The position numbers were made by a program, and so were the translations under genes. 12,303 bases of DNA from Gemmatimonadota bacterium. Its GTDB lineage: Bacteria; Gemmatimonadota; Gemmatimonadetes; Gemmatimonadales; GWC2-71-9. The notes below the pieces were generated by a model, which saw nothing but the letters and a program-made list of their open reading frames with translations, was not told the DNA's origin and searched no databases. Location of the stretch: NCBI GenBank assembly GCA_022573095.1, contig JACZUR010000038.1, positions 1-12,303 of the forward strand. The letters are read 5' to 3'. Within the stretch, counting starts at the first letter, position 1. Every line of letters starts with the position of its first letter. Positions 1 to 6,662 of the stretch are shown here, in pieces.

Positions 1-7
1 AGGAAGT

Positions 8-1204
8 ATGACCGGTTGGCTTATTGCCATCGGCGGCGCGTTTGTCGCCGGCATTGCCGTTATGGTCTCGGTAGCTATTACTACGTTGGGAAGGATCGAG
101 CTAACCCGCGTGGTTTCGCGACGGCTGAGGGGCCTTTCCGCGGCCAGCAAATTCTTGGCATCGCAACCCCGGGTGCTGGATGCGGCGGACGCTCTTGCCA
201 GTATTGGTGCGCTAATAGTGGGGTTCGGCATGTCGGCGGCGCTGGTTGGTTTGCAACCGCTGGTTATTGCAATTGTCATCTTCTTCCTTGCTGTGCCCGT
301 AACGCTGGGCGTTGCATACGCGTTCCCAAGAGCGATAGCACTGCGCTGGCCGGAGCCGATCGCGCGGCAAGGGGTGGGACAAATAGGGAGGATCTCGCAA
401 TTGGTCGTAGCTGGGCTTCCTGCACGTTCGCTCGGCCGGCAGGGAGGACTAGCCGGCGCGCTGAAAAACGGAGACGCAGAACAATTGTTCGAAAAAAACG
501 AGTTGAGCGTAATAACGGGGGTTCTGTCTTTCAACGAACGGCCCGTTAGAGATCTCATGACCCCCCGTGCCGATGTCGTCTCCGTTTCCGAGGGGACGCC
601 GCTGGATGAGATCGGGCGCGTGTTCAGTAGGTCCGGATTCTCACGAGTGCCAGTCCACAGCGGCTCGCTAGATAATATCGTCGGTATGATTCACGCCTTC
701 GATTTGATTAAGGTTAGTCCGGAAGGCGAACTGCCGCTGAGGCCGGTAGCGGTGGCGCCATCGAGTAAACCGTGCGGAGACCTCTTGGTCGAAATGCAGG
801 ACGAGAGGAGACACCTGGCGGTGGTGCTCGACGAATTTGGAGGTACGGCGGGAATAGCGACGTTAAATGATCTGCTCGAGGGATTGGTTACGGAACTCTT
901 TAGCGAGGTTGCGACGCCCGAAAGGGACCCGAGTACAGAGCCGGTGGAGTTCGACGCGTCGACGCCGAGCGAACAGATTTCCGCTCACTTCGGAGTCAGG
1001 CTGCCCAAGACTCCGGAGACCATCGGTGGACTCTTGGTTGGCGCGGCAGGCCGCATCCCGCGCACAGGAGAACGCTTCGAAATCGGCGGACTTGAGATTG
1101 ACGTAGTGGATTCCAGCCTTGCGAGAGTGAAGCGCATCGTGGTCCGAGCTACACCCGTGCGCACTGAACTTCTCAGAATTGATGGAGGACGTGGTGACGA
1201 GTAG
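8..1204 (+). CDS. CorC/HlyC family membrane protein with paired CBS domains
   Basis: This is a 398-residue protein of the hemolysin C/CorC (CNNM-like) family, whose members are linked to magnesium/cobalt transport or resistance; the exact role here is not shown. Hydrophobic segments lie at about residues 4-27, 60-82 and 84-108 and form a short DUF21-like membrane part. Residues 22-34 correspond to the usual conserved end of the first family helix. Two CBS motifs follow (about 168-235 and 246-298). They contain the family signatures MTPR at 184-187 and a DEFGGTAG...DLLEGLVTEL block at 275-298. A CorC_HlyC transporter-associated domain closes the protein (about 315-385). The ATG at 8 has a purine-rich AGGAAG just upstream, but the frame is open to the left edge of the window, so an earlier start cannot be excluded. 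The 3' end overlaps the next gene, suggesting co-translation. The family call is firm. Confidence 0.9.
   Translation: MTGWLIAIGGAFVAGIAVMVSVAITTLGRIELTRVVSRRLRGLSAASKFLASQPRVLDAADALASIGALIVGFGMSAALVGLQPLVIAIVIFFLAVPVTLGVAYAFPRAIALRWPEPIARQGVGQIGRISQLVVAGLPARSLGRQGGLAGALKNGDAEQLFEKNELSVITGVLSFNERPVRDLMTPRADVVSVSEGTPLDEIGRVFSRSGFSRVPVHSGSLDNIVGMIHAFDLIKVSPEGELPLRPVAVAPSSKPCGDLLVEMQDERRHLAVVLDEFGGTAGIATLNDLLEGLVTELFSEVATPERDPSTEPVEFDASTPSEQISAHFGVRLPKTPETIGGLLVGAAGRIPRTGERFEIGGLEIDVVDSSLARVKRIVVRATPVRTELLRIDGGRGDE
1184..1188 (+). promoter_or_regulatory. Ribosome binding site inside the end of the CorC-like gene
   Basis: A perfect GGAGG lies 5 nt before the GTG at 1194 and only 2 nt before the GTG at 1191. 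It supports a GTG start for the DUF502 gene. The in-frame ATG at 1182 overlaps this site and has no Shine-Dalgarno of its own. Confidence 0.6.
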
Positions 1205-1847
1205 GCCAAGATTTCGCCGGTACTTCATCACGGGACTCGTGGTGATCGCTCCGGTAGGTCTAACGGGGTTTGTGCTCGCTTGGGTGTTCCGCTCTCTCGA
1301 TGCGATCCTGGGCGATCCGCTGCGTGCTGCAATCGGGATGCAAATCCCTGGGCTAGGGTTCCTGCTCCTGGTGGCTTTCATCTTCACCGTAGGGTGGGTG
1401 GTTCACCTCGCCGCTGGCCGGCAGCTACTACAGTGGTGGAACGCCGCCCTCGTGCGGTTCCCGCTGACAGGTCGGATCTACAACACTGTAAGTCAGATTG
1501 TGCAGACGGTTGTCGGGAGCCGCAAGAGAGTATTCAAGCGAGCTGTATTGGTGCCGTATCCAACCGACGATCTTTGGGCAGTTGCGTTCGTAACGCACGA
1601 TGAACCCACAATCATGTCCGATGCGGTGGGTGAACCCTGCGTCAACGTTTTTGTCCCGACAACACCCAATCCCACCTCGGGCTTCCTGCTCTCGGTTCCG
1701 ATACGAAAGATTCGCGATGTCGACATGAGTATCGAGGAGGCAACCAAGTTGGTCATATCGGCTGGTTCTGTTTTGCCCAGTGGGGCGGGAGACGTAGGGC
1801 GGCGCGGACTAGATCTCGACTCCCTCTTCACTACCACGCAGGACTAG
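1194..1847 (+). CDS. DUF502 family membrane protein
   Basis: This is a protein of about 217 residues that matches the DUF502 family, widespread inner-membrane proteins without an established biochemical function. Two transmembrane helices are visible at about residues 11-33 and 51-73. A conserved cytoplasmic or periplasmic portion follows, with the family motifs PLTGRIYN (90-97) and VPTTPNPTSG (154-163). I chose GTG 1194 because GGAGG sits at the right distance; an ATG at 1182 in the same frame would add four residues. The start lies inside the last codons of the CorC-like gene (stop at 1202-1204), so the two are probably translationally coupled, and both are membrane proteins. The family assignment is confident; the function is unknown. 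Confidence 0.88.
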   Translation: MTSRPRFRRYFITGLVVIAPVGLTGFVLAWVFRSLDAILGDPLRAAIGMQIPGLGFLLLVAFIFTVGWVVHLAAGRQLLQWWNAALVRFPLTGRIYNTVSQIVQTVVGSRKRVFKRAVLVPYPTDDLWAVAFVTHDEPTIMSDAVGEPCVNVFVPTTPNPTSGFLLSVPIRKIRDVDMSIEEATKLVISAGSVLPSGAGDVGRRGLDLDSLFTTTQD

Positions 1848-1890
1848 GGTGAAATTCATGTTGCCAGTCATCCGCAGGACCTGAACTGAT

Positions 1891-2919
1891 TTGAACGCTT
1901 CGGCATTGATAGAGGGGATCAAGGCTGGGGACACGGCGTCGCTCGCGCGGGCGATTTCGGTGGTAGAAAACGGAGACGACGGATTCGAGGAACTCTTATC
2001 CGAGATCCATTCGCTCGTCGGTAACGCTCACCGGATTGGAATCACGGGTCCACCCGGCGCCGGAAAATCGATGCTCAGCGAGCTGATAACAAGGGAGTAC
2101 CGGTCACGCGATCACAGGGTCGCGGTTGTCGCGGTCGATCCCACGAGTCCTTATTCGGGCGGCGCTCTCTTGGGCGACCGCATTAGGATGGAGTCCGTCG
2201 CTCTCGACCCTGATGTTTACATTCGCTCCATGGCGTCGCGCGGAGCCACCGGTGGTCTCGCTACGACCACTTTGGAGGTCTGCGATATCTTGGACGCTTT
2301 CGGCTTTGGCAGAATCATCATTGAGACAGTCGGGGTAGGACAGAACGAACTGGCGATCGCCGCCACAGCCGACACATCTGCGCTCATACTGGTGCCCGAG
2401 AGCGGGGATGGCATACAGGTCCTCAAGGCCGGCGTGATGGAGGCGGTCGATCTCTTCGTGGTGAACAAGTCCGACCGGCCGGGAGCCGACAGGATGGTTC
2501 AGGAGGTCCAAGTGATGTTGGGATTCAGGGCCGGAAGCGCGTTACGGAACGTGAAGCCGCACCACGGACATCAGGCCGCCTCTACGGAGGCCGAAGAGAG
2601 ATCCGGCAACGGTTGGAGCGTAACAGTGCTTTTGACGTCGGCGACGAAAGAGGAGGGAATTCAGCAATTGGTTGACGTCCTCGAAGAACACTGGACCTAC
2701 CTTAACCAATCGGGAATGCTGGCCACTCGCCGCGAGGCGCGACTCGAGCGCCACGTCAAAGAAGTAGTCGAACGAACACTCAGAAACGCACTCTGGCAAG
2801 ACAGCCGAGGAACCGCCATCTTGAATGAGGGGTTAGACGATGTGGCGAACGGCAGTGCCAGTCCTTATGCGGTGGCAAGACGCATCGTTGACGGACTGGA
2901 ACTCGGAGCGAAAAAATGA
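1891..2919 (+). CDS. meaB: MeaB/ArgK-type G-protein chaperone of a B12-dependent acyl-CoA mutase
   Basis: This is a 342-residue G3E-class P-loop GTPase. MeaB proteins gate loading of adenosylcobalamin into acyl-CoA mutases and help remove inactivated cofactor, using GTP hydrolysis in the cytoplasm. Visible motifs are the Walker A GPPGAGKS (53-60), the Mg-site segment AVDPTSPYSGG (81-91), the switch segment ETVGVGQNE (145-153) and the base-recognition motif NKSD (192-195). An N-terminal helical extension (1-45) and a C-terminal helical arm (about 260-342) complete the usual family length. The Walker A sequence is of the stand-alone MeaB type rather than the MeaI domain fused inside IcmF. The start is a TTG at 1891: an in-frame ATG at 1858 is cut off by a stop at 1882-1884, and the next ATG lies beyond the P-loop. 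The stop overlaps the mutase ATG by 4 nt, which makes that mutase the obvious client. Confidence 0.95.
   Translation: MNASALIEGIKAGDTASLARAISVVENGDDGFEELLSEIHSLVGNAHRIGITGPPGAGKSMLSELITREYRSRDHRVAVVAVDPTSPYSGGALLGDRIRMESVALDPDVYIRSMASRGATGGLATTTLEVCDILDAFGFGRIIIETVGVGQNELAIAATADTSALILVPESGDGIQVLKAGVMEAVDLFVVNKSDRPGADRMVQEVQVMLGFRAGSALRNVKPHHGHQAASTEAEERSGNGWSVTVLLTSATKEEGIQQLVDVLEEHWTYLNQSGMLATRREARLERHVKEVVERTLRNALWQDSRGTAILNEGLDDVANGSASPYAVARRIVDGLELGAKK
2905..2908 (+). promoter_or_regulatory. Ribosome binding site for the mutase large subunit
   Basis: GGAG lies 7 nt before the ATG at 2916, inside the end of the MeaB gene. Together with the ATGA overlap it fixes the mutase start and indicates translational coupling. 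Confidence 0.6.
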
Positions 2920-4553
2920 AGAACAAAGAGTACGAGCTTTGGCGACAGGAATACGAAGCCGGTAGGAAACGCGACTTTGAGTTTGTAACTCAAAGTTCCA
3001 CCGAAGTAGAGCCGCTGTACGCGCCGGCGGACGCCGACCAGAGCTATGTTGAGTCGCTGGGCTACCCGGGCCAATTTCCTTATACTCGGGGTATTCACCC
3101 CACGATGTACCGCGGCAAACTTTGGACCATGCGGCAGTTTGCGGGATTCGGTACCGCCGCCGATACGAATCGCCGCTACAAATTTCTGCTCGAGCGTGGC
3201 CAGACCGGGCTCTCCGTGGCGTTCGATTTCCCGACTTTGATGGGTTACGACTCCGATCACCCGCGTTCCGAAGGCGAAGTCGGAAAATGCGGAGTGGCGA
3301 TATCCTCACTCGCCGATATGGAGACTCTGTTCGACGGAATCCCGCTCGGCGACGTCTCGACATCCATGACTATTAATGGACCCGCGGCGTTTCTGTTTTG
3401 CTTCTACGTAGCAGCGGCCGAGCGGCAGGGAGTGGATATATCGAAGCTGCGTGGCACCGTCCAGAACGACATTCTCAAAGAGTACATGGCTCAGCATGCG
3501 TGGGTTTATCCGGTCGAGCCTGCGCTCAAGATCATCGTAGATCTCTTTGAATGGGCAGCGGAGCATACGCCGCTCTGGAATACGATATCGATTAGCGGTT
3601 ATCACATACGAGAGGCTGGCGCGACTGCGGCGCAGGAGCTCGCGTTTACGCTTGGAAATGGTTTCGAGTATGTGGAACGCAGTATCGACCGCGGTCTAGA
3701 TGTCGACTCGTTTGCACCGCGACTATCGTTCTTCTGGGACGTCCACAACGACTTTTTCGAGGAAATCGCCAAGATGAGGGCGGCGCGACGGATCTGGGCG
3801 CGGCACCTCAAAGATCGGTACGGAGCCAAAGATCCGCGGTCGTGGAAGATGAGATTTCACTGCCAGACGGCGGGTGTCTCCCTCACGGCGCAGCAACCGA
3901 TGAATAACGTGGTGAGGGTGGCGTACCAGGCTCTGGCCGCCGTTTTATCGGGCGCTCAGTCGCTTCATACGAATTCCCTCGATGAAACCCTCGCCCTTCC
4001 GACGGAAGAGTCCGCCAAGCTGGCGTTGAGAACGCAGCAGATACTGGCGTACGAGACCGGTGTTGTAAACGTGATAGACCCGCTGGGTGGGTCGTACTTC
4101 GTCGAGACGCTGACGGATCGTATGGAGCAGGAAGCGGAAGCAATCTTTGAAGAAGTTGCGAAGATGGGTGGTGTGGTGAAAGGCATCGAAAATGGCTGGT
4201 TCCAAAAGCAGATAGCGCGCAGCGCTATGCGTTTGCAACATGAGATCGAACAGAAACGCCGCAAAGTCGTAGGAGTCAACGAATTCGTTGAGGACGGCGA
4301 AGACGATGTTGAAATTCTGACCGTTTCCGACGAGGCGGACTCCACTCAGCGGCAACGTCTGGCCGAACTCAAAGCCAAACGTAATAGCGACCGGGTTCAG
4401 ATCTGCCTCTCGGAACTGCATGGGGCGGCGGAACGCGAGGAGAACGTCATTCCCGCTATGCTCGATTGCGCGCGCTGTTACTGCACGCTGTATGAGATAC
4501 GACACTCGCTCGAAAAGGTCTACGGAGCATTCCGAGAGCCGGTATTCTTTTAG
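2916..4553 (+). CDS. Coenzyme B12-dependent acyl-CoA mutase large subunit, isobutyryl-CoA mutase (IcmA)-like
   Basis: This 545-residue protein is the substrate-binding TIM-barrel subunit of an adenosylcobalamin-dependent carbon-skeleton mutase. It lacks the C-terminal cobalamin-binding domain, which is encoded just downstream at 4624-5058. The segment around 65-80 (LWTMRQFAGFG), the block at 98-114, the TVQNDILKEY motif (181-190), ISISGYHIREAGATA (224-238), APRLSFFW and the QSLHTNSLDE block are all characteristic. The alignment to Propionibacterium methylmalonyl-CoA mutase holds at a constant offset of 14, so its Gln197 and His244 correspond to Q183 and H230 here. At the two specificity positions (Tyr89 and Arg207 there) this protein has F75 and Q193. 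That pair is typical of isobutyryl-CoA mutase, which interconverts isobutyryl-CoA and n-butyryl-CoA. A102 argues against 2-hydroxyisobutyryl-CoA mutase, which as I recall has Asp there. The family is certain; the substrate is inferred. It starts at ATG 2916, overlapping the MeaB stop. Confidence 0.93.
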   Translation: MKNKEYELWRQEYEAGRKRDFEFVTQSSTEVEPLYAPADADQSYVESLGYPGQFPYTRGIHPTMYRGKLWTMRQFAGFGTAADTNRRYKFLLERGQTGLSVAFDFPTLMGYDSDHPRSEGEVGKCGVAISSLADMETLFDGIPLGDVSTSMTINGPAAFLFCFYVAAAERQGVDISKLRGTVQNDILKEYMAQHAWVYPVEPALKIIVDLFEWAAEHTPLWNTISISGYHIREAGATAAQELAFTLGNGFEYVERSIDRGLDVDSFAPRLSFFWDVHNDFFEEIAKMRAARRIWARHLKDRYGAKDPRSWKMRFHCQTAGVSLTAQQPMNNVVRVAYQALAAVLSGAQSLHTNSLDETLALPTEESAKLALRTQQILAYETGVVNVIDPLGGSYFVETLTDRMEQEAEAIFEEVAKMGGVVKGIENGWFQKQIARSAMRLQHEIEQKRRKVVGVNEFVEDGEDDVEILTVSDEADSTQRQRLAELKAKRNSDRVQICLSELHGAAEREENVIPAMLDCARCYCTLYEIRHSLEKVYGAFREPVFF

Positions 4554-4623
4554 AGTTCTACAACTGTTCCTAATTCTTGGCTGGAATGTCACTGACGCCG
4601 GCTGAAGCTAGCTTGCGAAGCGA

Positions 4624-5058
4624 ATGAACGAGATGAAGTCGGCTACGAGTGGTACCCGAAAAAGGCCCATAAGAGTGCTCGTGGCGAAGCCCGGGCTGGA
4701 CGGACACGACCGCGGCGCCAAGGTGGTGGCGGCCGCGCTTCGCGACGCCGGAATGGAAGTGATTTACACCGGGTTGCACCAGACCCCTGAGATGATTGCT
4801 ACGGCGGCCGTTCAGGAGGACGTTGACGTCGTTGGACTCTCGATTCTTTCGGGTGCGCACATGACCCTCTTCCGCCGCGTGAAGAAACTGCTGGACGAAC
4901 AGGGTAGGGGAGACGTGGTCGTGCTTGGCGGAGGCATCATACCCAGCGAAGACGTTCGAACGCTGGAGTCGGAAGGGATCGTCAGATTGTTCGGACCGGG
5001 AACGACCACCGGAGACATCGTCGACTTCATTAACTCTACGGTCGAAACGCGGGGTTAG
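4624..5058 (+). CDS. Cobalamin-binding small subunit of the acyl-CoA mutase (IcmB-like)
   Basis: This is a 144-residue stand-alone B12-binding domain with a Rossmann-like fold. It should bind adenosylcobalamin base-off/His-on and pair with the upstream large subunit. The cobalamin signature DxHxxG is present as D26-G-H28-D-R-G31. H28 is the expected lower axial ligand. The SGAH loop (76-79) and GGGIIP (102-107), followed by GPGT (124-127), are the other conserved cofactor-contacting loops. The length fits free small subunits (about 135-145 residues). A 70-nt gap separates it from the large subunit; I see no terminator there. The start could be ATG 4624 or ATG 4633; the region upstream has only a weak GAAG at 4617-4620. 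The call is firm; pairing with the neighbouring large subunit is inferred from adjacency. Confidence 0.94.
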   Translation: MNEMKSATSGTRKRPIRVLVAKPGLDGHDRGAKVVAAALRDAGMEVIYTGLHQTPEMIATAAVQEDVDVVGLSILSGAHMTLFRRVKKLLDEQGRGDVVVLGGGIIPSEDVRTLESEGIVRLFGPGTTTGDIVDFINSTVETRG

Positions 5059-5090
5059 TTACGGCTACTCGCGCGGCGGCACCTTCGCGA

Positions 5091-6662
5091 ATGCTCAGAC
5101 TCGCCGACGAGTATCGGGAGCTTGCGCAGCGCCTTACCCAAGGTGGCGGTCCCGAGAAGATTCTGATACAACACGAACGTGGAAAGCTCACGGCGCGAGA
5201 ACGGGTCGATGCTCTTGTCGATGACGGGCACAGCTGGATAGAGATCGGCCTGCTGGTTGCGTACGACCGCTACGACGGCGGTGCGCCCGCTGCAGGAGTC
5301 GTCACGGGACTGGGTGTTGTGGCAGGCCGGGAGGTCGTGCTGGTAGCCAACGACGCTACAGTGAAGGCGGGATCATGGTGGCCTGAGACGATCAAGAAAA
5401 TCCTCCGCGCGCAGGAAATAGCGATGCGTCAGCGAATTCCAATCATCTATCTGGTGGATTCGGCGGGTGTAAACCTTCCCTACCAGGAAGGTGTCTTTCC
5501 TGGGCAATACGGTGCGGCGCGAATCTTCTACTATAACTCCATCATGCGGCGTTATCTGAGAGTGCCGCAGATAAGTGCTGTGATGGGTCCCTGCGTGGCT
5601 GGTGGGGCGTATCTGCCTGCTCTCTCTGATGTGATTTTCATGGTAGAGGGAACGTCGTTCATGGGTCTCGGCGCGCCAAACCTGGTAAAGGGAGCTATCG
5701 GCCAGGTTATCGATGCGGAGGAACTCGGTGGCGCCGCGACACATACTTCCGTGAGTGCGGTAGCGCACTACAAGGCCGAGAACGACGTAGCGTGTCTAAA
5801 GATGATCCGCGACTACGTCTCACGCTTACCTCACGCGCCGGTTCCGGAGTTGGAGCCACGTGGTTCTGTCCGACCAACCGAAGATCTGTATGACATCTTG
5901 CCGCAGGACCACAGGATGGCATACGAGGTGCACGATGTGCTTGACTGTCTGCTTGACGAAGGCGGACTGGACGAATTTCAGTGCGACATCGCCCGCGAGA
6001 TGATCTGCGGGCATGGGACCCTAAAAGGCCACCAGGTCGCGGTCATCGCGAATCACAGGGGAATGATCAGAGGCGCGGCGGGCGAGCAACCCAAGATGGG
6101 CGGCATAGTGTATCGTGATAGCGCAGAGAAGGTGGCGTATTTCATCGAGACAGCGAGCCGCGAGGGCCTGCCGCTGCTCTTCGTGCAGGACGTAAGCGGT
6201 TTTATGGTTGGTAAGGAAGCCGAACACTCCGGCATAATAAGAGCCGGCGCGCACTTCGTAGAAGCTATGGCAACCGCGGTCGTTCCAAAGATCGTGCTAA
6301 CTGTGAACCACGCATCCGGCGCCGGCTACTACGCCATGGCAGGCCAGGGATTTGATCCCGATTTCATCTTTTCCCTGCCTACCGGTCGCATGGGAGTAAT
6401 GGATGGTGATGCGGCGGCAAATGCGGTGTACGGATCCAGGGTGAATGACCCGGAGCTGGCGGACGAGGTTCAACAGATGAAAGATGAGTACGACCTGCAC
6501 CTCGATGCTAGGTATGCCGCGGCACGAGGCCACGTCGATGCGATCCTGCTGCCCGAAGACATTCGTGACGCGCTTGCGCTCAGCCTCAGGGCGGCGCGGA
6601 ACTACTGCGGGCCGCACCTCGGGGCGTTTGTCCTCCCCAAATTAGGCTATGGAGATGAATGA
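5091..6662 (+). CDS. Acyl-CoA carboxylase carboxyltransferase (beta) subunit, methylcrotonyl/geranyl-CoA carboxylase-like
   Basis: This is a 523-residue carboxyltransferase of the biotin-dependent acyl-CoA carboxylases, which moves carboxybiotin's CO2 onto an acyl-CoA. Two crotonase-fold halves are visible. The N half has ANDATVKAG (86-94), LVDSAGVNLP (121-130) and the glycine-rich loop GPCVAGGAY (166-174). The C half has QDVSGFMVG (366-374) and the loop ASGAGYYAMAG (408-418). The ANDATVKAG and DSAGVNLP sequences resemble methylcrotonyl-CoA or geranyl-CoA carboxylases rather than propionyl-CoA carboxylases, but the 135-165 region is divergent, so the substrate is open. No biotin carboxylase or biotin carrier gene is in the window; the partner should lie elsewhere. 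ATG 5091 is the first usable start in this frame and has no recognisable Shine-Dalgarno. The gene begins 32 nt after the mutase small subunit, and its stop overlaps the next gene by 4 nt. Confidence 0.92.
   Translation: MLRLADEYRELAQRLTQGGGPEKILIQHERGKLTARERVDALVDDGHSWIEIGLLVAYDRYDGGAPAAGVVTGLGVVAGREVVLVANDATVKAGSWWPETIKKILRAQEIAMRQRIPIIYLVDSAGVNLPYQEGVFPGQYGAARIFYYNSIMRRYLRVPQISAVMGPCVAGGAYLPALSDVIFMVEGTSFMGLGAPNLVKGAIGQVIDAEELGGAATHTSVSAVAHYKAENDVACLKMIRDYVSRLPHAPVPELEPRGSVRPTEDLYDILPQDHRMAYEVHDVLDCLLDEGGLDEFQCDIAREMICGHGTLKGHQVAVIANHRGMIRGAAGEQPKMGGIVYRDSAEKVAYFIETASREGLPLLFVQDVSGFMVGKEAEHSGIIRAGAHFVEAMATAVVPKIVLTVNHASGAGYYAMAGQGFDPDFIFSLPTGRMGVMDGDAAANAVYGSRVNDPELADEVQQMKDEYDLHLDARYAAARGHVDAILLPEDIRDALALSLRAARNYCGPHLGAFVLPKLGYGDE
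6651..6654 (+). promoter_or_regulatory. Ribosome binding site for the S8 protease gene
   Basis: GGAG lies 4 nt before the ATG at 6659 and inside the last codons of the carboxylase gene. With the ATGA overlap it supports the chosen start and coupled translation. Confidence 0.55.

Noticed and set aside
1179..1193. Upstream starts (TTG 1179, ATG 1182, GTG 1191) for the DUF502 gene
   Set aside because: They lie before, inside or too close to the GGAGG at 1184-1188; GTG 1194 has the better spacing, though ATG 1182 cannot be fully excluded.
863..1387. Long minus-strand open frame across the CorC/DUF502 junction
   Set aside because: It is antisense to two clear gene families and its arginine/serine-rich translation has no recognisable motif; it is a shadow of high-GC coding DNA.
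3945..4592. 215-codon minus-strand open frame opposite the mutase gene
   Set aside because: The plus strand carries conserved mutase blocks throughout; the antisense product shows no domain and no ribosome binding site.
4605..4614. 10-bp perfect palindrome AAGCTAGCTT just before the mutase small-subunit gene
   Set aside because: It is short, has no T-run or second copy, and a 10-bp palindrome is expected by chance in 12 kb; not enough for an operator or terminator.
5091..6662. Assigning the carboxylase specifically to methylcrotonyl-CoA or geranyl-CoA from a single pocket residue
   Set aside because: A Phe/Gly difference is known to separate these enzymes, but I could not place the position reliably by eye because the region has a length difference.
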